A stretch of 64,000 nucleotides of DNA from Spirodela intermedia. Its lineage: Eukaryota > Streptophyta > Magnoliopsida > Alismatales > Araceae. Below are positions 12,471 through 23,240 of this stretch, one piece after another; position 1 is the stretch's first letter; each line of letters starts with the position of its first letter. The stretch spans positions 1,104,501 to 1,168,500 of the forward strand of contig LR746270.1 in assembly GCA_902729315.2 (NCBI GenBank), read 5' to 3'. The position numbers and the translations under genes were made by a program. The notes under the pieces were generated by a model. The model worked only from the letters and a program-made list of their open reading frames with translations. It was not told the origin of the DNA and made no database searches.

Positions 12471-12829
12471 TGTAGTATTTTCTTGAGATTGAGTTTATAT
12501 ATCAAGACTGAAATCTCGCCCTCACTCAGCGAAAGTATGCTCTCGACATGTTTCAGGAGATAGGCCTCCTTGGGTACAAGTCGGAGACTTCACCCATGAA
12601 AGCTCACTTGCAATTCTAGGACACTTCATCTCCCTTACTTGAAGATGTTAATTGGTATCGACGATTGTTGAACAAGTTGATATATTTCACTATCACTCTC
12701 CTCGACAGCATGTACACGATTAGTGTCTTGAGTCAGTTCATGCAAGAGTCTTGATGAGTTCATTAGAAGGGCGCTCTATGAGTCCTCGCCTACATCAAAC
12801 GATCTTTGAGAAATGAATTCATCTATCGA

Positions 12830-13320
12830 CGACATGACCATCTCCACATTGTAGCCTACTTTGACGCTAGGTATACAGGTGACAAGGGCGACTGAAAGTC
12901 TATTACGGGTTATTGCACATACGTCGGCGATAATCTAGTCACCTAGTGGTCCTTAAAATAGAAGGTGGTGTCCTACTCTAATGCGGAATCTGAGTATCAA
13001 GCCATTACTGAGACAATGTAGAAAATGATATAACTTTGATTACTTCTCGACAATCTTAGCATTGCTTCTCTTTCTTTAATGCTCATGTATTGTGACAATC
13101 AAACCACCATCTTCATTGCTGGCAATCCCACCTTTCATGAATGTATGAAACACATTGAGGTTAATTGTCACTACATTCAAGATAAGGTTATGTTTAGACT
13201 TATCTCTACTCCTCATGTGTCATCATCTCATAAGCTTGTAGACATCTTCATGAAGAGTCTAACCATCATCTCCTACGATGACACGTGTACCAAGTTAGAC
13301 ATATTTGACTTATATGCTCC
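12830..13320 (+). pseudogene. Copia-2 RNase H region
   Basis: Motifs of Copia RNase H in order: AYFDARYTGDKGD, SITGYCTYVGDNLVT, SYSNAESEYQAITET, MYCDNQTTIFIAGNPTFHE, and MKHIEVNCHYIQDKV, followed shortly by the 3' LTR. Internal stops are present near 12893 and 12945. Confidence 0.8.
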
Positions 13321-13334
13321 AACTTGAGCGAGAG

Positions 13335-13475
13335 TGTTTGATAGTAATATTGGACTCTCAACCCACTATGACCCATTATCTATCTCTCTCTTTCTCATCT
13401 TTCCTCTCTCTTATATAAGGTGATATATTCTATCTTTTGAGACTATATGGATTCTAGGATTTTTCTCACTCGTGT

Positions 13476-13480
<5 letters not shown>
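13335..13480 (+). repeat. 3' LTR of Copia-2
   Basis: Second copy of 8214-8358 with about 15 percent differences by eye. Its right end is blurred because CAACA has become CAATA and runs into a (TA)n tract. Confidence 0.85.

Positions 13481-13530
<50 letters not shown>
13479..13530. repeat. Compound (TA)n(GA)n microsatellite at the LTR edge
   Basis: About 15 TA units followed by about 11 GA units directly at the end of the Copia-2 3' LTR. Confidence 0.9.
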
Positions 13531-13532
<2 letters not shown>

Positions 13533-13589
13533 AGAATAGAAAGTGTACATTAGATTTAACCTCTATTGACTAGAAAAAATAGTTCAGGT

Positions 13590-14716
13590 CATATATAACC
13601 TCAATTTTTTGTGATGATTACATTCGTCAACATGTCTGCTGGCTTCTTCGATCTATTGACACTTTCAAGTGCCAATATTCTATCATCTAACCAGCTGTAG
13701 ATGAAGTGATCCCTCAATTGAATATGTTTCATCCTAGAGTTAAATATTAGAATCTTGGCTGGATGGATGTTATTATGATTGTAAAAAAAAAAAATGTCAG
13801 TCTTTAGTTCATATCAAACTTATCAAGTAAATTCTTCAATCATATAATTTCCTTATCTGCCTCTATAATTACAATATACTTTGAGTCAGTTGTGTGCAGA
13901 GTATCAATCTTTAGCAATTGAGAAATTTAGGTACTGAAATATCACCCAAGGTGCAGATATACCTAGTGGCACTTCTCCTTACGTTGTCATCACCACTCAA
14001 ATTTGAATCTACAAAATTTTGTAACTTTAATTTATTTTTCTTAAAACAAAGAGATATACATGATGTGACTCATATAACAAGAATGCATCAGACAACCTCC
14101 AATGTTACATTTTTCAAGTTTTCATGAACTTGTTCACAACTCCCATTACATAAGTTATTTTGATTTTGGTGTAGACCATAGCATATGAAACTATCAACAA
14201 TAGATACATATGAAATTCCTGGTGTATTTTTGTATTTATCTTCATTGATTGATCCTTTGAGAGTTTGAAATAGTTTACTAAAGAGGTACTCATAAGACTT
14301 ATGATGTCCTGTTCAACCTACAAAGTACATTTTCAACATAATTTTTGTGAATTAATCTCAAGAAATTGGAAACTATGTGGTGAGTGATCCACACTCTAAG
14401 AATTTATTTTATTGGTCTCAAGTATTTCATACTAATTTTTTTTCAAATTGCTTCTTTAGTTTGTTGATTTATTACATGTTAGTTGAAAAAATCAACATAT
14501 CATCAATATAATTTAATAAAATGAAATTACTTCCATCTTTCCTCAAATAGTAGAAGTGATCAATTTTACTCACATGAAGTCATTTTTGGTCATAAAATCA
14601 TCTAATTTATTATACTACTTATTTGATGGTTTATTTAGCCTATAAATGCTATTCTTCAATTAGCATACTTAATTTTTTTTGCCATAGATCGTAAATCCTT
14701 ATGATTGTATCTGATA

Positions 14717-14755
<39 letters not shown>

Positions 14756-14910
14756 TTCTAAATTACTACAAATGAAGACTATCCTCACATCAAGGTCTTC
14801 TTCAACCACAATACTTACCATCAATCTAGCTATTGCAAACTTCATGATAGAGGAGAAAAATTTTATAATCTACTCATTTTTTCTATTGAAAGTCTTTTAC
14901 AAGTAGTCTC
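13590..14910 (-). mobile_element. Truncated Copia element, reverse transcriptase to RNase H (Copia-3)
   Basis: Reading the minus strand from about 14880 downward gives decayed Copia reverse transcriptase (SIYRLNKPSNK, then LLNYIDDMLIFSTNM near 14510-14470 with the YxDD pair) and RNase H (RSATRYICTLGD near 13960, DSKYIVIIEADKEIIWLKNL near 13880-13820, MKHIQLRDHFIYSWLDD near 13735-13690, ending KKPADMLTNVI near 13650). No LTR, gag or integrase is recognisable, so only the 3' part of the polyprotein remains. It is unrelated in orientation to Copia-2. Confidence 0.75.
14718..14751. repeat. (TA)n microsatellite
   Basis: About 17 TA units inside the decayed Copia-3 reverse-transcriptase segment. 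Confidence 0.9.
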
Positions 14911-14929
14911 TTCTTGTACCTATTGATAC

Positions 14930-16620
14930 CCTTACAACTCAAATAGGCTCACAAGGAAAGAGGTCTCAAAAAAGCTGACCTAGCTCAAGAACAAAGTAAG
15001 GCAGACAAGATCCAGACACCAAAAGGGACAACTGCACATGGGAGCCTGCAGGACATGAGATATGTGTTGTGGATAGAATTCGGTGGAGAGTCGTGGCAGA
15101 CTCAACACCGATGGAGCACATCAAATCTTAGGTCCCATCAAACCTAATTAGAGTGAGGCAAGAGGCAGTTGCCGATGCTAGAAGACTTTGTGAAGAACTC
15201 AATGTGGAGTGGAAATTTGTCATCTTGCATCGATGAACCCAAGACTTGAGAGGTCTTGGTTATTGTATTTTCTCTCTCTCTAGTTTTTCAACCCATTCAT
15301 GGCCTTCCGGTAGAAGCTATTTGGAGGCTATGTGCTTAGAGTTTTCTATGATACATATTTATTTATTAAACTAGTTTGTGTTTTGATGCCTCAATCCAAG
15401 GGACCTCATCAATTGGTGTGATAACTAAACAATACTTCTATGGGGCTCAAACGCTCTGACCCCGAGCTCAACTCTCTCGAGAAAGACTTGGAGGAGTTTC
15501 GGGACCTCACCAATAATGAGTAGCTCACACTGTGCAGCTCCAAGAAATACGGATGGAGTAAGTTGATGTGAGATAAAGACGAGACTCAGTCTCTCACCAA
15601 CTAGGGTTGGTGGCCCAAATCTTGGATAATATTTAGTGCTAGGCAGGCATCTCTCCCAATCGAGTTGGCAAGGCCAAACTTTTCCCAAAGCCATCGGAGG
15701 AGTGGCCCCCTAAAGAGACCAGCAGAGGCCAACCTTTGGCTCCATCAGGTAACCCCTGTTAGCAAGGGGATCTGGTTGCCAACTCATACCCCCACAATGG
15801 ACTGCTTGACCATCACCAACCATGAGGAGCTCTGGAACCCAACCCTTGACAATGATTGAAGTTTCTCATCTTCATATGTTTCAACCCAAAAAGCTAGATT
15901 ATTGTGTGGACATATATTTGTCCACCTATCGGCTAATGGCAGCCAAAAAACTGACAGAGACATGCATCAGCATGGATGGGAAGGCCCTCCATTGGCTCTA
16001 GTAGGTTGAATCTTGGCAACTATTCTACAGCTAGGAAGACTTAAAGTATAGGCTGCTATAACACTACAAAGATAAACACTTCAACTCCCTCAACCAACTG
16101 TTCCTCAAACTCAAGTAGTTGGGATCGGTGGAAGATTATCGAGGATAGTTCAAACTGCTATCCGATGTACTCCGCTGATGTGCCGGATGCTATTTTAGAA
16201 GGAAACTTCCTCAAAGGTCTGCAGTGGGAGATACATGCATAAGTGATCATCCTCAACCCACAAGACTTAGAGGTGATGATGTGAATGGCCTAGAGGATTG
16301 AAACCAAGCTGATGATGCTAATGAGCAGAGGTTAGAAGCTCAGAGAGAGGAACCCCGGTGTATGATGACCACTTGTTATGCCCCCTGCCAACCTCGCGAG
16401 CAGCTATGAAGAAGAATAGGGGCAGGGCCACCTATGGCAAGCACACTAGCCCCTGCAATTGGTGCCCCTCCGACAAATCGACGATGGCAGTACACCTCAC
16501 AATGGTAGAAATCTAGGCCCAAAGGGGCCAAAGCCTCTACTTTCATTGCAATGAGAAGTTCGTGCCCAGCCATCGGTGTAGACATGAGTTGAATATTTTA
16601 TTATCTCCTATTGACTCTAA
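14930..16620 (+). mobile_element. Ty3/Gypsy fragment: possible LTR, primer site and gag
   Basis: A possible 5' LTR (about 14930-15411) ends GGACCTCATCA and is followed by ATTGGTGTGATAACT, a decayed primer-binding site. Gag follows from an ATG at 15439 (MGLKRSDPELNSLEKDLEEF). The Retrotrans_gag core lies near 16090-16330 in shifting frames (LFLKLKQLGSVEDYRG, VPDAILEGNFLKG, ILNPQDLEVM, RIETKLM), with a knuckle-like YFHCNEKFVPSHRC near 16540-16580 where the first Cys is Tyr. No protease, reverse transcriptase or integrase was found downstream, so the element is truncated. The LTR boundary is tentative because no second LTR was seen. Confidence 0.65.
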
Positions 16621-16829
16621 GTATTGGCCAGATGATGATTAAGAAGAGGAGCTCTTCCCAATCCCTAGAAGACAATGAGACCATGATGTGGGACCAAAGA
16701 AGGAAAAGAGAGATATCCAAGACAAAAAAAGAAGTTAAGATTTTAGGATTGACCTTAGCCAAATGTTGGAGGATTGTGGGTAGGCTAATCTCATTGATTT
16801 TAGAAAATATTAGGATTGTAATTACTTGA

Positions 16830-18700
16830 GAAGAATATGTTTTCAAGGATTCAAATAGAGTTTAACTAGGGGTATTAAGATCACCAATAAAAACACAAGA
16901 GAGGGCTATCTTATGGTTCACTCAATTCCTATAAGGAGCAAGGATATACAATAATGGATGTCTATCTAATCATTGCAACAACTGTTGGATGGCTTGATAG
17001 GTTGCATATTAAATAGATATTTTTGATTGCATTAAGATTTAAACAAAAGAAAGAAGAAAATGAGTAAGTGAGAGAGAGAAAGAGATTTAATCTCCACATT
17101 CTCAAGCCTAAGATCTACATCCTTGAGCACTAAAGAGTGAAAGCTCATTGTGCTCAAGTCTTCAACGACTCTAAAGGAAGCTATGAATTGAATTATTTAG
17201 CATGTTGAATTATATTTTCTTTTTCTTTGAGGTTTGATGAAATCACAAAATTCAGCACAAAAACTTGTTGAAGCTCGCAGATTTAATCATTGATTATTAG
17301 AGCTGTAGGATATGATATATCTACAGAGCATAGGATTCAATATAGTGAAGGCTTGTTGAAGTAGTTGATTTAGTGTGCTTGACTTGTAACTTAGTGGAAT
17401 CTACATTGTCCTTAGATATTAGAGTCCATAGATGAAGCTAGTATAAATTGTGGCTTGTGAATATTTATTATTTTTTCAGAAACAAAGAAAACCAAAAAAA
17501 GACCAGTTCACTCCCTTGTAGGACTATAGTGTTGTCTAAGAAAAACCAACAATATATAAGGGAGATAAAGTAATATCTATTGAATGAGGAATGGTGCTCA
17601 TTGTTATCAAGATTAATGTTTCAACCTTCTGACTAAATGGACCATTAGACAATAATATTCATTCATATCCACATCAAGAAAAAAATATTAGAGTGGTCTA
17701 ACAAGGTGACATTAATCATGCATTATTTAAATAATTTATTGATAATATTCAACCTAAGAAAGAATCATTACATACTTTTATTGACCATTTCAGGTAGATG
17801 TAAGGAGATTCATATTTTTTAAATAGGTGAAGCAATTAGTCTGCTGAAAAAGTTGTCTATTATGATAACTATAAAGGTCTTGTTTTGAATAAAATTATAA
17901 ATTGATTAATAATACTTAAATTATATACATGAAAAATTATTTTAAATGTAACCAATACATTTCTTTAAATAAGCATTTTTAATTATGACGAATTTGGTTG
18001 AACTTATGAATAATGATGTTTGTTTTTGTGAATAATCTATCATGTGATGCCGTTTCATGGCATAAATGCTTGTAAAATTCGTATGTATGTTATCCAAAAG
18101 ACATCAAAATTGAATTTGATATGTACTTTGGCCAAAATTTAATTGGTGAATGTACATGATGCTAACATCAATAAAAAGAAAATCACTATTTCATTTAAAT
18201 CAAAATATTCTATTTTATCTTCTATACTCTTTGAAATAAAGTTTGCAGTGAGAATGGACTCTGTTAAATAGATTTGAAAATGATTTTTTTTTTTTTAAGA
18301 TATAGAAGTTAGTTATACTTTTTCTTGTAAGAACCTAGAAAGATATTTCTAAAAGTATGCCACATAAAGTTTCGATCTTGAACTTTTAAAATATTTTAAA
18401 AAAATTCAACATTAGAGTTCTTAATGGTAAGTGATTATTTTAGAAGCAATCTCATTATCCACATGCATCTACAAGGTCATATCTCCAAACTATCATGCTA
18501 GCATTTAATGTTTACCAAGTGGACATTCCAAATGAGGTAACACCTTGATGTACAACATTTGTACTTCATAAGAGTCCATAAAATTTAGCGGAGAGTTCCT
18601 TACAAGAATGGAGTAACAGAGAAATACCACAATCAAATTAAGTGTTCATTTTTTAACCTGAAAAATTGCTCAATCCATTTGGGTTCTGTAAGTTGAGCTA
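16830..18700. other. AT-rich decayed sequence, probably old retroelement remains
   Basis: No open gene is present. Around 17500-17551 the text TTCACTCCCTTGTAGGACTATAG...CCAACA resembles the 3' end of a Copia LTR. Around 18590-18640 a translated stretch RVPYKNGVTEKYHNQIK resembles the integrase xQNGVxER block. Both are too decayed to define an element. The rest shows nothing recognisable. Confidence 0.3.
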
Positions 18701-19536
18701 ATTTCAATTTTACTTTGATTAAAGAAAAAGATTAATTTACCCTTCCACTAACCCCTTCAATACTTAGGTGCCTCATTTCAGACTAAGAATTAGGTAGTTG
18801 AAGATACTAGATATATGAACGAAATCAGAGAAAAGACAGAGTCCATTGGAAACACATTTAAAATCTCAAACAAAAGGCTCTTGTTATCGTCATGCTCTGA
18901 AAACTCAATATAGATAATATATCAATCTTCTACCTAAAATGTAATCACCACAAACATTAAAAATATATCTACAATCACTTGAACCATCTGTTCCTCATGC
19001 TATTTCTATTTACTCTCTAGAAAATTCAACAACAATTGTAACACCCAAAAAACTAAATGTTATCTTTCAAATGGTTAATTAAAAGACAATATGAAGTAAA
19101 AACTTATTTTACTCATGTGGGCCCTTTTTAGTTCCCTTTAGTTATATGATAAAGCTTAATAAGCACAATATATAGTGGCGTCAATAGGTTGAAAATAGAC
19201 CAATCGTAATCATAAATTCGTACAGGTTTGCATGAACCCATAAGTCCACCCAAAAGATGAAGCACAAAACTAAATTAGTCGGATAAAGCCCATTTAAGAA
19301 ACTATAATGTGAAGCCCACTCAACCAATTTATTTTCATAAATCCTTTTTCTGATTTATATCAGAGACTCCCTTTCTCAGAACAAGTTTATTTCCCCATAT
19401 TTTCTGATCCATATGTCGACTGCTGAACAGCAAATTAAGTATCACACCACAGTACTAGTTTACAGATTAAGCCCTTTAAAAAACTTCTAAAACCACAACC
19501 TCTTCCTGGATGACGATACGCACTCAGATCGATACA
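18700..19536. other. AT-rich spacer and 3' flank of PHT1 copy 2
   Basis: No gene seen. The part next to 19536 must hold the 3' untranslated region of the minus-strand transporter. A unique polyadenylation signal could not be chosen because the sequence is AT-rich. Confidence 0.4.
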
Positions 19537-21132
19537 TCAAACGGATACAGAGATGGGTGGCTGCTGGGTCTGCTCGCCTTCTTCGTTCTCCCCGGAGAGA
19601 TCCTCGAGGGACCTCCCCTTGGACTCCGGCACCAGGAAGGTGAAGAGGAGGCCGAGCACGTTGCAAACCGCGAGCACGAAGAGGGAGTTCCTGACTCCGA
19701 TGCCCGGGGGGTAGCCCCTGTCAGTCTTCGTACTGTCCTGGCTCTGCGCCGCGTAGAGGAACCCGAAGGAGCCGATGATGGCCCCCGCCTTGCCGCAAGC
19801 CGCCGAGATACCGTGACAGGTCGAGCGTAGCCGCGCAGGGAAGATCTCCGCCGGCACGATGAAGGTGGTGCTGTTAGGGCCGAAGTTGGCGAAGAAGAAG
19901 GTCAGCCCGTACATCACGACGAACCCGATGTGGTTGTGGGTCCAGTGGTTGTAGGGAATCGCCAGAGCCAGCATGAAGACCGTCATGAAGAAGAACCCCA
20001 TGAGTTGGATGGTGAACCGGCCGATGATGTCGATGAGGCCAACGGTGAACCAGTATCCCGGCACGGTGCCGCAGAGGGCGATCAGGGTCTGCGCCCTCGC
20101 GATTCTGAAGACTTCCTCGATGGCGCTCATGGTGCTGGCCTTGGGGATCCACCCGATGGCGCTGAAGATGTCCTTCTGGAAGAGGTTCTGGCTGTAGAAG
20201 GCGATGTCGAGGAGGAACCACGTGGAGGTGGTGCCGAGCAGGTGGAGCCCGTGTCGGCGGGCGAACTCCTTGCTGAAGAGGCCGAACGAATTGTTATCCT
20301 TTTTCGTGATCCGCTCCACCTTCTCCTGCTCCTCGACTAGCTCCACATTGAGCACCTTGGACATGTCGGCGGCGGCGAGCTTGGCGTTCTTCGCAACCAG
20401 CGCCGTGTAGCGGGCGGTCTCCGGCATCTTCATCCGCCAGTAGTAGGTGAGAGCCGCCGGTACGGCCCCGAACATGAGGATGATCCTCCAGACGTAGTCC
20501 GCTTGCGGTACCGTCGAGCCCCGGGGGTCCTGCGCGAAGGGCAAGGCGTGGTACACGTTGTTGAAGGCGGCGGAGACGACGATGGCCACGATGCCTCCGG
20601 CGAGGATGCCGAACCCTTGCATGGAGAAGACGGCGGCGATGAAGGCGCCTCGGGTCTTCTTGTTGGCGTACTCGGACATGATGGTGGCAGAGAGCGGGTA
20701 GTCCCCGCCGATGCCGAAGCCGAGCCAGAAACGGAAGAAGCAGAGAGTGGCCATGGTTCCGGTGGCGCTGCTGCCAAAGGAGAGGCCGGATCCGATGGAG
20801 CAGATCACCATGATCACAAGGGTTATCCCGTACACCCTCTTCCTTCCCATCTTGTCACCGAGCCACCCGAAGAAGAGCTGACCCGACAGTGTCCCGCAGA
20901 AGGCGACGCCGTTGACGGCGGCGGCCACATTGGGCGGGAGAGAGCCGGGCCTGTCGGATCCTGCTTCGTAGTAGTAAATGCGACCGAGGAGCTTGGTGAT
21001 GAGGGAGATGCAGAAGAGGTCGTATGCGTCGGTGAAGAATCCCATGCCGGCAATCACGATCGCCTTGAAGTGGTACAACTGCGTCTTGGCGAGATCCAGC
21101 GCCGTAAGGACCTCGAGCTGGTCCCCAGCCAT
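19537..21132 (-). CDS. PHT1: High-affinity inorganic phosphate transporter, PHT1 family (copy 2)
   Basis: An intronless 531-residue member of the plant PHT1 family of plasma-membrane proton/phosphate symporters (major facilitator superfamily), which take up Pi from soil or load it between cells. The length and 12-helix hydrophobic pattern are typical. The PHT1 signature [13 protein letters not shown] is at residues 142-154. FFTDAYDLF at 32-40 contains the helix-1 Asp pair, and Arg134 and Asp144 are in place, so the transport residues look intact. The MFS loop motif [11 protein letters not shown] is at 92-102, and a charged hydrophilic tail follows [13 protein letters not shown]. The start is the ATG at 21132, followed by AGDQLEVL and preceded by a conserved leader. 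Copy 3 differs mostly at the N-terminus and C-terminus; the central part is nearly identical. Regulation is probably by phosphate starvation through the P1BS-type site at 21704. Root or mycorrhizal expression cannot be told from sequence. Confidence 0.97.
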   Translation of the reverse strand: MAGDQLEVLTALDLAKTQLYHFKAIVIAGMGFFTDAYDLFCISLITKLLGRIYYYEAGSDRPGSLPPNVAAAVNGVAFCGTLSGQLFFGWLGDKMGRKRVYGITLVIMVICSIGSGLSFGSSATGTMATLCFFRFWLGFGIGGDYPLSATIMSEYANKKTRGAFIAAVFSMQGFGILAGGIVAIVVSAAFNNVYHALPFAQDPRGSTVPQADYVWRIILMFGAVPAALTYYWRMKMPETARYTALVAKNAKLAAADMSKVLNVELVEEQEKVERITKKDNNSFGLFSKEFARRHGLHLLGTTSTWFLLDIAFYSQNLFQKDIFSAIGWIPKASTMSAIEEVFRIARAQTLIALCGTVPGYWFTVGLIDIIGRFTIQLMGFFFMTVFMLALAIPYNHWTHNHIGFVVMYGLTFFFANFGPNSTTFIVPAEIFPARLRSTCHGISAACGKAGAIIGSFGFLYAAQSQDSTKTDRGYPPGIGVRNSLFVLAVCNVLGLLFTFLVPESKGRSLEDLSGENEEGEQTQQPPISVSV

Positions 21133-21164
21133 GGCGGCCCTTTCTCCACCAAGCTTCTACTCAC

Positions 21165-21584
21165 CTGCACGTAGTCGCACGTATCAGAATACCCTCTTGA
21201 AGCCTCCCAGATCGCCAAAATTTTCCAAGATTCGGAGCCGGTGAAGAGTTAAAAATCGCTGAAGGAATGCCTGAAGACTCTTGTACACTGATAACCGAAA
21301 GTTCACTCCGGCCGGTCGAGGTCATAACGAAACAAGAGAAATAAAGAGAGGTCAGTCAAAAACTAAAGTGTAGAAACAATTATCTTCGTTCTCTCGTTCT
21401 CTAGTTAAACTGGTGAACCCTGAGACATCCGGAATCCAGCATTGGCACGCTATGTGAAACAAGCCGGAGCTGTTTGGAAGAGCCCTCATATGATACGCTC
21501 CTCCAATTCTATCGTTAGCCGGACCGGAGGCACCTTGCCGAGAAGAATGAGGTGGGGGGGCGAGGCGGGACAACGATAGCTCAC
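21165..21584 (-). other. 5'-leader intron of PHT1 copy 2
   Basis: Minus-strand donor CGCAAG|GTGAGC at 21584 and acceptor GTGCAG| at 21165 are both conserved in copies 1 and 3. Predicted length is 420 bases, ending about 32 bases before the ATG. Confidence 0.6.
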
Positions 21585-21703
21585 CTTGCGGAGGGAGAAG
21601 AGAGAGAAATTGAGGGCGGAGCAGGTCGAGGAACCGCTTTGAGGGGGATGTGATCGATTGCTTGGTTTGCTTAAGTAGGTATCCCCGACTGTAATATCCG
21701 GGA

Positions 21704-21711
21704 GCATATTC
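21704..21711 (-). promoter_or_regulatory. P1BS-type phosphate-starvation site, copy 2
   Basis: GCATATTC, the same position relative to the ATG and the same flank (CATTTGCATT) as in copies 1 and 3. It fits the GNATATNC element bound by PHR-type Myb proteins. Confidence 0.65.
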
Positions 21712-21959
21712 CATTTGCATTCATCATCTCTCTGCCCGCAACGTATAAACTTGAACATGCTTCGTCAACCACAGTTTTATAATCACCATGCCAGAGACCT
21801 TTTAGTTCCGGAATTTCATTCGCTCCTCAAACTGGCGCTTTCACTAAAGTCAGATCTCTGCGCTGGTGACCGCTGGAGGCCCTCCACGGATTTCCAAGCC
21901 CCCTCTCTTATCCACCATTGTCGGCCGCTAGCCAGTGGAACTCTCCGTTATTATATGCC

Positions 21960-23240
21960 CTCAGGCTGCCCTTTCGTCTACCTAAAAACCAGGGATATGA
22001 CATTTAGTTAATATCTTTTTTCTCTTACAATATCACGTCGCCTTCAGGCAAAGTCAATAGAAAATCTCTCTTCGTTTCCAAAGCGTACGTGCTTAACAAA
22101 ACTCTATTCACATCTCATCCATCGATACCTTTTTTGACAGTATGTTTAACCTGAGACTAAACAACTATGATCTTACTATTTTCATGCGTCGACGTTAGGA
22201 ATCTGAATAGAGGAAGATAATGCCATGACCTGGTCCTATTCTATCGATGTCTCGGGCTCCAAAAAAAATCGGGCCAAGGCCTCACCTCAAATGGGTTCCA
22301 TCTTACCTGATAACTTGAAGCCCTTTCTTATTCAGGTAGGGTTCTAGCCTACTTCTCTCCCCCCCTTCTCTCTCTCTCTCTCTCTCTCTCTCCAAGAGCT
22401 CTGAGACATGGTTTTTGAGCTTTCCTCTTGATCCCGTAATGTGTCGGGCCCTTGTCGAGCCGGGTCTGGCGGCGAGCCGATCCCAACCAATCATCATTTT
22501 TCGCCAGTTAATTGAAAACCATTTCCGCGTAGATTGTGTGGTCAAGAGTACCTCTGGTCAGCGGCCCCCAGACATTCCTCGGGGCTCCTACATCCGCATG
22601 ATGGAGTAATTGTGTACCCGCGATGCTACCTTTTCAGCTGTCCTAAGACGCGCTTATCAGATATATCCCCTCTTGTTTAGACAGCACGATAGCTGATGTC
22701 TTGTCAACTCAAGCGAAAGAGGACATATTCGCCGAATAATCCGTACCATTGTTGACTTCGATTATCCTATTCCAAAAATTATATTTAATTTTAATATCGG
22801 ATGAAGTATGTTCACGCACTGGCTGGATCATCGGTAAACACCCAAATTTTCGTTAATTTTGGAAGGTATTTTTCTAAGAAAAAGAGAATTATTTTCTTAT
22901 TAAAGTCGATAGGGTGGACGTTGTGTGATGCCGTCACTAGTGATTATCGGGGCTGGGTCACCCGACCGTGGCGTGTCGTTGCCTAGCCGCAAAAAGGCCA
23001 GACCGTACTCCGTCTCTTGGGATGAGGTAAGTAGGCAGGAAGAGGTGGGAAAGCACCTGAACGTACAAGATCAGGGCTCTGAATGGTACGGCGAATGGGC
23101 AGCGCGCGCATGCCCGTACGCAATGATTTATAAACGATTGAAAGGGATGTCGGCGTGTGGACGCGTCTTTCGTAAACTGATTCCAAACCTTCTGTCCCTT
23201 ACAAGAAAAATTAATCCTTGTCTCAACATGTCTCAAGAGG
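21960..23240. repeat. Diverged copy of the duplicated block upstream of PHT1 copy 2
   Basis: It shares landmarks with the blocks at 1345-3448, 28861-30184 and 30541-32394: a (CT)n tract at 22369-22393, GATGCCGTCACTAGTGATT near 22927, AGCCGCAAAAAGGCCAGACCGTAC near 22985, GATGAGGTAAGTAGGCAGGAAGAGGTGGGAAAGC near 23022, and GCCCGTACGCAATG near 23112. It is the most eroded copy. The TRF-like last-exon fragment expected next was not recognised. No gene is present. Confidence 0.55.

Larger units (their letters stand above)
8214..13480 (+). mobile_element. Ty1/Copia retrotransposon with very short LTRs (Copia-2)
   Basis: Direct repeats at 8214-8358 and 13335-about 13480 both start TGTTTGATAGT. The first ends GTCAACA and is followed by TGATATCAGAGCTC, an initiator-Met tRNA primer site. 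The internal plus-strand order is Copia: gag with a Pro/Ser/Arg-rich N-terminus (about 8360-9930), protease-like IIDLGAFTHMTG (about 10160), integrase with FDHLYCDVWGPSR and FVDDYTCVSWVYLF (about 10640-10905), reverse transcriptase from DLVSRLTDANIVTCKWV (about 11890) through YVDDIFVTESDEAD (about 12370), and RNase H with AYFDARYTGDKGD (about 12850) and CDNQTTIFIAGNP (about 13095). Many stops and frameshifts show it is dead. Confidence 0.9.

Noticed and set aside
19510-21174. Plus-strand and alternate-frame open reading frames over PHT1 copy 2 (and the same over copy 3 at 26242-27978)
   Set aside because: They mirror the GC-rich codon pattern of the real minus-strand transporter and have no family motifs.
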